A DNA stretch of 64,000 nt, taken from positions 15,953,001 to 16,017,000 of the forward strand of contig NC_092568.1 of NCBI RefSeq assembly GCF_037975245.1. The letters run 5' to 3'. The position numbers were made by a program, and so were the translations under genes. The stretch's first letter is position 1, and each line of letters begins with the position of its first letter. The notes under the pieces were generated by a model. That model searched no databases. It was not told where the DNA came from and saw nothing but the letters and a program-made list of their open reading frames with translations. Positions 12,944 through 24,685 of this stretch are shown in pieces. This DNA comes from Apostichopus japonicus (Eukaryota > Echinodermata > Holothuroidea > Aspidochirotida > Stichopodidae).

Positions 12944-15900
12944 CTTTGGAAAGGAAAAATTGAACAATATGAAAGTAATTTCTTTTTCTTTTTTGCTTCT
13001 TCTTAGAAACCTTGAATCAAAAACAAAAATAAATCATGCATGTTTAAACTTGAAACAAAAGACTGACCAAGACTTTTGATGAACTTACACATTTATATAG
13101 AACAGTATACAAACCACTGTCTTCAGTGTAAATAAGTACTTTATCAACTGAGCTATACAAGTATCTGACTCCAAGCTGGTACAAGTTACTAGTTGCTATA
13201 AAGTGTTGTCACAGTCAGAACCCACAGGACATTGCATATCCAGATTTACTATATATATCAAAAACCAGGAAAGTGGATGGTAATGTATTGTATAGCAGAA
13301 GCATGTGCATAAAGAGTAACTGAAATTTGACAATGAAACTGAAACAATTTTTTCAAAATGAAGGGACCTTTGGGTAATGATTAGATTGGATCTTTCATAG
13401 CTTTGTGAATTAATCAATATGGAATTGTGAAATGATCAGGGAGTGCCAGTTAAACCTGCAATTAAACAGCATTATTTAAGTGACTGAATTTTGATTATTC
13501 ACAATGTGAAATTTCAGATGGCATGCATGCAGTAGTAGTGTCACACTGCATGCAGCAGTATTGGCATTTCCAAGCTCCTACACACAATTACCCAAGTGAT
13601 CACCTGGATTTCTTTGGTTGGTCTTTGCTTTCCCACCAGCTGCTCGAGAGATTGGTTTCTTCTCTGGGTTTCTACCAACAGGAGTTCTCTTCTTAGGACT
13701 CTTGACGTCATCATTTCTCTCTGAAACTCTCTTAGATGACCTTGGTGTAGTTGATTCCTCTCTTCCCTTAACCTTTTTCCTTTGAGGGGAAGGAGATCTA
13801 GCATCTGAGGAGCTATCTTCTGTCTGCATCTTTCGCTTGGTTCTTTTCTTTGCTGGTGTTTCTGCAGTTTCAGATGAATCTGAGTTCCTCTTGGCAAGTT
13901 TCTTGGTGTTCTTTGCAGGTTTAACAGGAGTTTTCCTTGGGCTTTTTCGAGGAGTATTAATGGCTTTGATGTTCTCTTTCTTTTGAGTATCAAATTGTAA
14001 TTTGCCATCAAACTTTTCTCCAGAGGACACAATACCTTTTTTGAAGAGTGCTTTAATTTTGGAATAATTTGGTTTTTCTTCGTAGGCTATTTTATCCACA
14101 TAGTTAAAATAGTCCCTCAGCTCAGCTGTACAAAAGAAAACAAATAAGTATCCACAACAGTAACCTTAAAACATTAAAAGAGAAGAGAATAAATTACTAC
14201 TTCAATTTTATTAAATTACAGAGACAGATTTCTTCAAGTAGACAAAGTTCTTCAAGAGACAGTACTATCAAATTAATTTCATTTGTTTGGTGTATAACTA
14301 AATCATTTGGAATAAAAGTATACATGTGACTATAACAGAAAGGAAGCATTAATTAAAGTATTCACTTGATGATTCATGAAATTCAAGCGGGAACTAAATA
14401 AGGGCTTGCATTCGTTTTTCTGGAAAGATTAAAAGAAAAGCCATTGTATCCATTGGTTTCTCAACTAAAGATAAACCCTCAAACGTGTGAGGTGAACATT
14501 TCTTAGCAGCTTGGGTTTTACTTACTAGGGTATGTTTGCTCTTTGAAAGACAACTGTAAAAAGGAATTCCTGTCCTTTGAATGTCTGTAGAAGAAACCCC
14601 AACATAGAGAGGAAACAAAACAAAAATTAAAAAATGAAAGTAAGATAAATAAATGTTGAATCGGTAATATGAGGATACGAAACAATACACTGAAGGTGAC
14701 TGAAACAAAGTTCTTAACTTGCAGGAGAGACATAACTTTCAGAACATATCAAAGTAAATCTCTGTCTTCCTTATGCTATAACATACAGCTAAACCAGCAA
14801 AATGATGGAATGGCATATTTTAAGCAGAATTTTCAAGATATTGTTGCAGAATACACACCATTTAGGGAGTATTAGCTCAGTGGTTAACGCCGGTGCCTTT
14901 CAATCATAAGGTCCATGTTCGAGTCACTCCAAGATTAATGTATGTCGTCCAGTAACAGAGTTGTTGACAATTGACAATTCATAATCATGGATGTTAAAAT
15001 ATGAATCTAAGAGACTGACTTCGGTCAGCTTGCGGCTTTGATAAGCCAAAGATGGATTCTTCGCGAGTTCCTGCTTGCAGGAGGATCTAAAATACATACA
15101 TTTACAGAGATGGAGGAGAAACAGATCTGCTTCCTAAAGCAACTTTCTGAATCTGGTTGTAAATTTCTAGCAATTTTACTAAGTCTTACCAAGCATAAAA
15201 TAATGATTGCCTCATCAAAGGAAGACACACTCTTGATGAATTTACGTAATCAACTTCATTAGTGAGTAGTTAATGATTCCATCTTGAAAAGTGTAATCAA
15301 CCAGACATGTTTGGATTTGGATTGATCAGAAATGATGTTATGTAAATCGCAACTTCAAATCCTCAACTTTCCGTCATGGTCTGAAGAAGACGACTATAAA
15401 AGCTAATCAAGTGCATTATTTTGAAATTTAAGTTTTTCAATATGAGTGAAAGCTACATTCAAGGAGCCAGTATGTTGGCAAAATGATATCTCCTGCCAGG
15501 CAATACACATGAGGACGAGGTAGATATATTCTGGCAGCTTATTCCAGATTAGGATTAAACCTAGGTACACAATAGTTCATAATAGTTTACAGTTAGCCCA
15601 CTCTACATATCAGAAACATAGCAGAGATGCTAGTGTCAGAAAACTGGGTATTGGTTAGCTACCAGCTTATTTGCAACAGTTTGAAGAGAGAAACTTTTTA
15701 TAGTGTACTATAATACACTAGTTAATAGCCTGCATCTGATGGAAAGCAAAAAAACGATATTTAAAGTTCAGTAACCAAGAAGATATCAGCTGCTTTAAGT
15801 GTCACAAATTTAAACATCATATGACTCTCTGAGACCATATCATAATTATTGAATAAGAAGACAAGTTATTTTAGAACATCAAGTATTACGACAGTAAATT

Positions 15901-18900
15901 AATAACAGCAGGCAATTCATATAGGGAAGTGGAACCACTGTTAGCTTTAAATATACTGTACATGGCACTGATTGATAATCTATCAGCTAAAAATTTATCA
16001 TCTTTTGGCTTCGGTTTACCAAGTTGGAAGACAACTACAGAGGGGTAAACAGTGGAGTTCTAATACATGGAGATTCAAATTCCTACAGCGGGCAGTGGCT
16101 GAAAACCACAACCTGCCAGTATCGCAACAATATACACTTACTTGACCTTAATGGCTTGGACTTCAGTCTCCTTGGTGACCTTTGACCATGGAAGGTCACC
16201 AGACATCCACTGAACAAGATTATAACCCAAAATTTCAAAATCATGTCTCCTAGAAGATGCTGTCAACAGATACAAAACAGATGCAAATACAGATGCAAAT
16301 AATACAGCTCTTCCTATCATAGAAGAGGAATAGAATAGAAATGCTTAAAGCAGTAAATATGTACATTGGTATTGAAAGGTAGCCAATGAGCCAATAGCCA
16401 ATTGCATGAGTAAGCAGTAATATATTAGAGAAGTGGTCAATGGTGCCTTACTCTTCAGTATCACTCAGAGAGGTCAGATTCTGGAGGCAATGAAAGCAAA
16501 GGTTTGTTGAAGTAATACTAAGACAACAATACAGTTTTCTTTTCCAAAGGAACCTTTTTTGACACTTTAAAATGCAAATTTCTAGGGATTTGTTGTCTAT
16601 GGTGTGCCTAGCATGCAAATGCAATAAGCCCTGAAAATCGACACATACCACAAATTTTGTCACAAATGGTACTTTCTAGTGTTCTGATTGGTTCATTTAG
16701 ATACTGTAGTAGCGTTCTGATTGGAAGAAATCAAATTGGCTTCTGTCAGCTTCTCGTAATCTCAATGGAGAAGTTTGGCATGTGTCAGTGTTTAACGTTC
16801 TTGATTGGAAGAAACTCTCATGTGTGAGATAAATGGGCAAATGTCAAATTAATTTATCATCTCAAAGTTTTTCACACTTTCCAGAATATAGTTATTTCTT
16901 GGTCTTCAAGAATCTGTTATCCTTAAGCCAAGGAAAGATCCCAAGTCTGTGAACCTTTGTCAGTTCACATCATTATTCCATGCATTCTGCCAAATCACGC
17001 TGGTAATTAACAAACTTGTGGGAGACACCAGGATTAATTATTAAACAAGACCCCACAGTCAGCTCTCTTGTATACTCACAGATGCCTTCATGTGCTCCAA
17101 TGCTTGTGTACTCCAGGGTACCTTCATGGGCCTTCTTTGGATCTGGTTTGTATTCTCTGTGGACATCACCCGGCATATACTTGGATGCCAGCCCAAAGTC
17201 AACAAGGAAAACCTGAAACACAATGATAGCATTAACATACTGTTCAAAGCACAGACAGAAATGTAAGAAAGTCAGTATCCTCACTGGAGTGTGGAGTAAA
17301 AAACCAGAATTCTGTTCTGAGATTGCGATACTGTCACTAGTATACTACAAAGTGGCTCCATTCCTTCAAAGTGGCACGTATCATGGCTTACCTGATCTTT
17401 AGCCTTAGGTTCAAACCCAAGAAGAATGTTGGATCCTTTGATGTCAGCGTGGACATAACCCTGATCATGGACGTACTCTAACGCATCGACCTGCACAAAA
17501 TAAAACCAGACAGTGCGGTATTGATAACATAACTGCATTTTCAGTGAGCTGCTAGTTGGCCTAGCCTTGTTATTATTTGTTCATAAGTTTAATATTCTTC
17601 AATGTATCTAAAACTTAAGAATAAATTTACATTTAAGCTGCTTCTCAGTGATGTGAGTTATTAGCCAATGTTTTATAAATACAGGTATTTGTATAAACCA
17701 GAGATGTGTTTCATGCTTTGTAGTATTTGACTAATTTCATTGCTTCTAGTGTAATTTTATTAAAGTAAAAACATTTGTTCAAATTTTCTTTTAGCTAATC
17801 TCTAAAAAAAAAACACCAGGTTAGAGCAAAGTCAACACAAAATGCAACATTTACCCTTTCTTGCTTGAAGTTAATAATGATATTTGATCATGACCTATCC
17901 AGCAATTGCTGAAAACAATGATATAGATACTTGAACGTTATAGAAAGCATTGGTAACCTATAATGACATTAATATATTACTCTGATACCTTCTTACCTTC
18001 AAAATGCATATTCTGCATGACTGCATCTTTAAGTACAACTGCTAATTTTTTTTAAATTATGACAGCTAACCCTTATAAATTTGTTGTATTCTATACTTGT
18101 TGACTCAAGGTTGATAATGGCAATGCAGAGAACCTTTGCATTTAAAAACTCATATGCATATGTTTAGGGAAGATAGTTTAGCCTTCAAATTTTGTAGGCT
18201 ATAGTAAATTTTGCAGGTTCTGAATGCTGTCTCTTATAAAATACATCTTGTTCCTGTGCTATACACCTTGTTCCTGTGCTATACATCTTGTTGTATTCTA
18301 CGCTTGTTGACTCAAGGTTGATAATGGCAATGCAGAGAACCTTTGCATTTAAAAACTCATATGCATATGTTAAGGGAAGATAGTTTAGCCTTCAAATTTT
18401 GTAGGCTATAGTAAATTTTGCAGGTTCTGAATGCTGTCTCTTATAAAATACATCTTGTTCCTGTGCTATACACCTTGTTCCTGTGCTATACATCTTGTTG
18501 TATTCTACGCTTGTTGACTCAAGGTTGATAATGGCAATGCAGAGAACCTTTGCATTTAAAAACTCATATGCGTATGTTTAGGGAAGATAGTTTAGCCTGC
18601 TATACATCTTGTTCCTGTGTAAAAGACTGCTATACATCTTTAGACTTGTACAGCAATTTGACCATTTTGTATAGCATTTTTGTGCTATGATACTGGATAA
18701 ATGATTCCCAGGCTTATATAGTATGCCCTATGCATACACTATCCATATGTACAATGTGGGTGCTAGTTGCACTACACTGAAACATTATGGTTTCCTACAT
18801 CAATTATGTAACAGGGTTGATTTATCACCCCCCCCCCCTTTAAAAATTAACTATAAAGTATTTGTTATTAGAGGGCACGCGACATAATACATTTGTTGCT

Positions 18901-21900
18901 GTATAACGTTTAGCTGTCAGTTGCTATTTTTGCACAGAATGAGTTGGAGCCGCATCTACAACTGCCAGCAAGTGAGACCTTTAGCTAATTGTAGATACAA
19001 CGTAACATATCAAAGTAAAATTGCTTAGCCATTCCATCACACTCCACTTCAATATATTATGTACAGATCATTAGTATTCCCAACTAATTCAGTGCTGGTT
19101 GACTATTACAGTCACTGCAAATGCAGTTCTACTCACCATTTGGATGCCAATAGTGAATGCAGCTTTTGGCGAAAATTTCTTTCCACTTTTAAGGAAAAGG
19201 TTCCATAGATCCTCTCCAAACCGATCCATAACTAGAAATCTGTACCTTTTGTTTTTATGATCATGTAGACCAGCTGCAATGTAGCTAGGGACACCAAGGT
19301 GTTTTAACTTCTGCTTTTTCTTCCATGACTTGACTGTATAGTGGTTTAATGATTAGAATAAAGTATTGATATACAGTACTCAAAAATACAGAAGTTCTCA
19401 TTCCCAAAATCAAACACTCATAATGACAAAAATATGAAAACATAGTCGAAACAACGAAGAATATTTGTTTGTTAGGTTGGCAGCTGTACACAAATTAGAA
19501 GGGGTGCATTTCCACCTTACTATATGATGGTATCATATAGTAATCTTATCACAAATATACCTCATTTACATCCTGGTTAAACATAATTCCACTAACCACG
19601 TAACACATCTTTCAAAAGATAAAATCTTTCTCTAATGTGGCACTCTGGCAAGGTCAATTCATCTACTTAAAATAAAGGTAATATCTTGATGGAAAAATGA
19701 ATTGCTATGTAGAGTTAAATTCTGATCAATTTCAAGAAAGAAAATATTACCAAAGCAGAAAGAAAAAAACACATTAAACAGTTTCATGCCCGATTATGGA
19801 CAATGAATGAAAGAAAAGTTATTAATTCACTGGGATTATATACACAGCCTTTGACCATTTGCAACAATCATGCAGGAATTTGATCTTAATCCCCTTCCTT
19901 TGCTATGGTAAGCTATATTAATTAGCCTAAAATTCCATACCACATAATGGACCTTCTTTGGTAGGTTCATGGTTTGAATGAACAAAGTTCAATCTTTGAT
20001 CCATATACAACCACCTATTGAAAAGATGTCATTGAATCGAGTCACTGAATTTCAAGTGACTTGATACGTCAAACCTTAACATAAAGTGACTCCTTAAAAA
20101 CTCTTTCATTAACCTACCAAACTTACAGGGGTGGGGAGGGTTCAGGCAAGATGCGATAATTGCATGTACTGGCAAAAAGTTTAAGATATTTCTCTCTGTT
20201 GATTGAACTGGACTTTAGAGATCAACAAACAACAATATGTAATTCAGTTCAATATGTAGGTGACTTACTTATGTCAGGTTTAGCTGCTCTTTGGTAAAAG
20301 TGAAGCTCACAGAATAATGGACCATTCTCTTGTGGTTCCTGTCAAGGACAAATTTTTAAAGGATGCAAATCTTACATTGAAGAGAAAAATATTCCACACT
20401 GCAGTTAAAAACACCTCCACATCTTGCCTCTAACTCGGGCATCATTTGATTGAATGTGACCTTTGCTGACTGTCAAAACCCACTACTCCAAAAAGTTGAA
20501 TCACAGTAGGGGGTCTGTGATCTCTCTAGATTTATTAGAGAAAAGCAATTTTTAAAGCAATCAAGTTTGTTTATTATCAAGTTGCTAAATTGTGAAAAAC
20601 TAGGCTGTACTATGATGTATTTAGTTACTTTGTGGAGTTTCACTTTCCATGATACAATACAAAAACTGGATGGTGATGGATGGTGATGTTAAGTAACCTT
20701 TGACCTCCAGAAAAAAACAATACCGTCCTTTTACTGTACAAGATGGAGCCAAATACGAAGTACAATCAAGCTTTACTTTTAGAGTAACCAGTTTAATGTG
20801 GACCTAACATGGCCTTGCACATATAAAGAGAACAATAGGGATCTTGTACTCACTAATTTGAAGTCAAATACTAAGTATGATGTAAATCTGAACACAGTGT
20901 TCTTTATGAGGTAGACTTTACAAGCCAGGAAGTCACATACACACAGACTTATGCACATACACGCCATCGCAAAAATTCCTTTTGCCTTCGGCAAGGAATC
21001 AAAAAGCTTGTTGGACAGCCTGTTAGAGTTCTTGATAAGACTACAAGGTATTAACTCACAATTTTGATCACATGGGAAGGATTTTCTTGTGGTTTTCCTT
21101 CCTTAACTTCAGAGGCTGGGAAAAAAAGTCAAACAAAGCGTCATGAAACTTTTTGAAATGAAATGGAACTAGTAGTTATACAAATATTAAAATCATATAC
21201 ACCACTTAAAGGGTGTGAAGACTTGCGCAAAAAGAACATCTAATGCCGGTAATCTGACCATAGTTAGACATTACCATCGATCCCAGAAAATACGCACACA
21301 ACTTGCTAACTTCGGTAATTAGACACTAGTGTACAGTCAGTACATACAGCTGTGGTCAATACCCACAGCACAGTGTATAACGAAACAGCCATGGACATCT
21401 CAGGTCCAGCTTAAGATAACAATGTATAACGTTTCATTACTGTCTGCATTTTGTAGCGACAAGCAAAAATCTTCACTCGCAAGCAACGGAAAGTTAACTT
21501 TTCAAACAATCAAGCTCATGACCTGTAGACGCCATTATTACATCCAGGACAAAACTTTCAGATTCAATTTCAAACTCCATGATGATGACATTGGATATAC
21601 ATAGACTCTGTATATTCCTCCCCTTTCTACTCTTGTGTTTAAGTCACTAAAACACCAATGGAAACAAATTTAGGAGACAATTTAAGCCACTTCTGGCAAT
21701 GATAATGATCATAGCAACATTTTGTTTAAAGAAAATTTGTGCAGTAAAACACTACAATACATTTTCAAACAATTTTTGGGTTGGGGTATTTATGAATGAT
21801 GACTTAACTAGAATGAGGAGGGTCAGTGAATGAAAGCAGCTGGTCTCTAACAGGGTTCAGTGCCAAAGAGTTTGCTAGTTCACTTCAGACGAGACTGCTA

Positions 21901-22537
21901 GAGTGCTAAGGTTGTGGAGGAGACAGGTAAGCGAGCAAGGGAAGAAAGTCTGTAAGCACTGATAGCCACTGCAAGTGATTAATGTTCAGAGAATGCATCT
22001 CGTCTCTCATCTTATAGAATACAGACGAAAGACACCTACCAAGATATATCTCTCCAAATCCTCCTTTACCAACTGACGGACCAAGTGCCCACTTTTTCTT
22101 CTGAAAGTCTGTTAATTCTTCTCCCAATGGCAGAGGGTCAGGCATCTGATAGATACCCTTTCTCTTCTTCGGAGCAGGTTTATCACCTACGAGAATAATG
22201 ATTAGTCAATCTGATAGGTACTGCAGTTAGAGATTGTACTGTAAAATTGCAAATATTTCTACAGATTAATCTTGAACCTGTATTTAAGAAGTAGCAAACT
22301 TAAAGATCCTCTTTATCTAGATGATCAAACTTTAAGCCTTTCGATAACATTTCACATTCACCAACATTCCCAATTTATTGCAAATGATACAAATGTCTGG
22401 CAATTCATTTCAGTTTGAATCAATATTTCAGACCAGTTGGCAATTTTTTATTGAAAACATGCATAACATGTCAAAATGAAACAAATTTGAACAACTTTGG
22501 ACATCTCTGTACCTGCTGCCTTTGCTGCACGTGGCAT
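12843..22537 (-). CDS. VRK1: VRK1, vaccinia-related-kinase-type nuclear Ser/Thr kinase
   Basis: VRK1 phosphorylates BAF/BANF1, histone H3 and p53 in animal nuclei. Eleven coding exons on the minus strand with matching phases: 22537-22513, 22186-22040, 21115-21060, 20338-20269, 19333-19137, 17490-17392, 17212-17080, 16259-16142, 14584-14526, 14125-13604, 12943-12843; 508 aa. The ATG at 22537 gives [11 protein letters not shown], like the vertebrate MPR start. Seen: glycine loop [10 protein letters not shown] (about 48-57), VIKI with the catalytic Lys (about 75), HADIKGSN with the catalytic Asp (about 181), VDFGLA (about 202-207), and a VRK-type [14 protein letters not shown] activation region. 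The tail is much longer than in human VRK1 (396 aa), is basic, and is rich in SP/TP and Lys-Arg clusters, suggesting nuclear or chromatin targeting. The last exon ends RRTRKKAGK, similar to the vertebrate RTRK end. Confidence 0.93.
14866..15101 (+). repeat. tRNA-derived SINE, copy 1 (inside a VRK1 intron)
   Basis: Begins with a tRNA-like head: TTAGCTCAGTGGTTAACGCC matches an RNA polymerase III A box and GTTCGAGTCACTCC is a mutated B box. A unique body follows and it ends ATCTAAAATACATACAT. A second copy at 61080-61323 shares the whole length, which establishes it as a dispersed family. It lies in the intron between VRK1 exons 8 and 9, antisense to the gene. Confidence 0.85.
18081..18600. repeat. 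207-bp tandem repeat, about 2.5 copies, in a VRK1 intron
   Basis: The motif TTGTTGTATTCTA starts at 18081, 18288 and 18495, an exact 207-bp period. The unit contains a smaller 20-bp internal repeat (CATCTTGTTCCTGTGCTATA). Copies differ by only a few bases, so the duplication is recent or homogenised. The rest of this intron (17491-19136) shows nothing recognisable. Confidence 0.92.
20938..21001 (+). repeat. 3' terminal module of the TGATTCCTTGCC element family
   Basis: Matches the right end of the element at 54380-55865: a CA-rich run, then ACGCCATCGCA, then a hairpin that closes with CTTCGGCAAGGAATCA. The upstream sequence (around 20640-20720) also contains degenerate TTTGACCTCC units. It is a truncated copy in the VRK1 intron between exons 3 and 4. 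Confidence 0.7.
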
Positions 22538-23987
22538 CCTGTGTTCTTCCTATGTCCAGATGAGGTTCTGCAAAGATATCAGGAACATAAAATTGGTATT
22601 AATCAAACTAAGAACTTGCCTTGACATTTTCAGCTAGTTCATAAATCGTGGTCACATTCTTTACCACACTATGAAAAATATATACACACTGCTATCACCT
22701 TGTTTCCATAAGGTAAAATTTCCACTTAACTGGAGCTTCTTGTTTATTCAAGGAAGAAGTTACCTGTATATGCTATTTCTAAACCACTCATTTCCCACAG
22801 TTATAGTCTAAGTTAGGCTAATATTAAGTATCACACGTCTGTGCATCAGACACTGCCCTAACATCAACGTTCTTGTTTGTTTTTCCCCATTAGTTAGGCT
22901 AGGTTAGCCTAAAGTTACAAATGAAAAATTTCACCCCGCATGATTTTCATGCATATGAGTTATGTTCTCAAACGTCAGTGCATTACATAATGAAAGTCTC
23001 CCAATAGAAATCTGGTTCAGTAACCTGCAAGTTTGCCCAATTCTGTGGTACAAGTCAGTCTCCCTAAAAATGAAATGATTCAAAATAAACTGGCTCGCTA
23101 CCAGTACCAGTGTTACATTTCACTCATAGTTTTTGGTCATAGTCTCATAGTCATAGGTACATACTTGAGGTGACTGTCAACGATAAACGATGACATAGTA
23201 GCCTAGTACTAAGACTTCCTACACTTGCAATGAATACCACTCAACCATGCAAGATTATGTGGGATTATACAGTTGTTAGTCTGTAGTTTTTGCTTCATTA
23301 GTTAGAAGAGTACTTATCAATTACTGGATAACAGATTTAGACTGGGCTATGTTAAACCACCAAGCAGACATCTACTGAAGAGAGATGGGACGTGAAATTT
23401 AATGGGAAAGTTATACCTCATGGACTACGCTAAATTAGGCATAGCCTAGTTGTACGAAACTCTAGTAATGAGTTTAGGCCTAGTAGTAGGCCTAGGCCTA
23501 GTACGTCCTAGGCGAACCTACGTTACTCACAAAATTATTATTTGTTATTTTGGGAATGACGGTGACCCGCTGTACTGTAACTTAGGATTGTTAACACGGT
23601 GGTGGAACAAGCGTTCAATCGAAATGATTCGAAGAAGGACCTTCACTTTAACATTGTTGATTAATAATAAACCTAGCCTGCTATAGGCCTATTATTATTA
23701 ACTGCTGCAACTGCAAGTCGAAGACTAGGCCTTAGCATAACTGGTAATTACCAATTTTAAAGTTTGATCAGAACTTTGATTGCCGCGGCTGATTCGACAA
23801 ATCAAAGTCAGGATATTCCTATACATGCATGAATTTAACGGCTTCTTGGTCTGGTGTCAATTATGCATTACATTAATAAACACAACTAGAACTGCAGTAA
23901 CGAGACAGAACGGTAAAACCGCCGCGCCAAAATATTGAAATTACATGTGTGAGGTCTATGGCAAGCCAAATGCTCAATAAATCGAGA
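22538..23987. other. VRK1 upstream region
   Basis: Expected to contain the 5' UTR and promoter of VRK1, which is transcribed leftwards. No clear TATA box was seen. Around 23470-23510 there is a cluster of overlapping CCTAGGCCTAG-type palindromes, and CpG frequency rises towards 23800-23950. No protein-coding gene is recognised. Confidence 0.4.
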
Positions 23988-24685
23988 AACATGTATTTTC
24001 GGTCGAAAAACCATGTTTATCGACCGATAAACCATGTTTATCACTCGAAAAACCATGTTTATCGACCGAAAAACCATGTTTATCTGCCGATAAACATGGT
24101 TTTTCACCGAAAAACCATGATTATCTACCGATAAACATGTTTATCTACCGATAGACATGGTTTTTCACCGAAAAACCATGATTATCGGCAGATAAACATG
24201 GTTTTTCTGAGAAACATGGTTTATCGAACCATAAACAGGGATTTTCATTAGATATTCCATGTTTTTCTTTCGAAAATCCATGTTTTTCTTTCGAAAATCC
24301 ATGTTTATCGGCGATAAACCATGTTTATCGGCGATAAACCATAAACATGGTTTATCGCCGATAAACATGGTTTATCGCCGAAAAACATGGTTTATCGACT
24401 GATAAACCATGTTTTCCGTCGAAAATCCATGTTTATCGGCGATAAATCATGTTTTTCGACAGATAAACATGGTTTATCGCCGATAAACATGGTTTATCGA
24501 CTGATAAACCATGTTTTTCGTCGAAAATCCATATTTATCGGCGATAAATCATGTTTTTCGACAGATAAACATGGTTTATCGCCGATAAACATGGTTTATC
24601 GACAAAATCCATGTTTATCGGCGATAAACCATGTTTATCGACCGATAAGCATAGTTTATCGGCGATAAATCATGTTTTTATATTT
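23988..24685. repeat. Array of about 20-bp palindromic ATGTTTATCG units
   Basis: About 35 degenerate units built from AACCATGTTTATCG and its reverse complement CGATAAACATGGTT, mixed in both orientations, with period about 20-21 bp. Short alternatives at the centre (GGCG, ACCG, ACTG, GACA) connect the halves, so neighbouring units can pair as hairpins. Frames on both strands stay open across much of it (NHVYRP and INMVFR repeats) as a by-product of the period. No flanking target duplication or transposon end was identified. Confidence 0.93.

Noticed and set aside
13541-14032. Overlapping 163-aa minus-strand ORF
   Set aside because: Shadow frame of the VRK1 C-terminal exon; the frame encoding the kinase tail joins both neighbouring exons in phase.
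14394-14525. VRK1 exon encoding [16 protein letters not shown]
   Set aside because: Phases do not join the neighbouring exons; the exon at 14584-14526 fits both sides and aligns with the kinase.
23949-24668. Possible CRISPR array or repeat-coding ORFs (NHVYRP / INMVFR peptides)
   Set aside because: Units switch orientation, there are no constant-length unique spacers, the setting is eukaryotic, and open frames on both strands arise from the repeat period.
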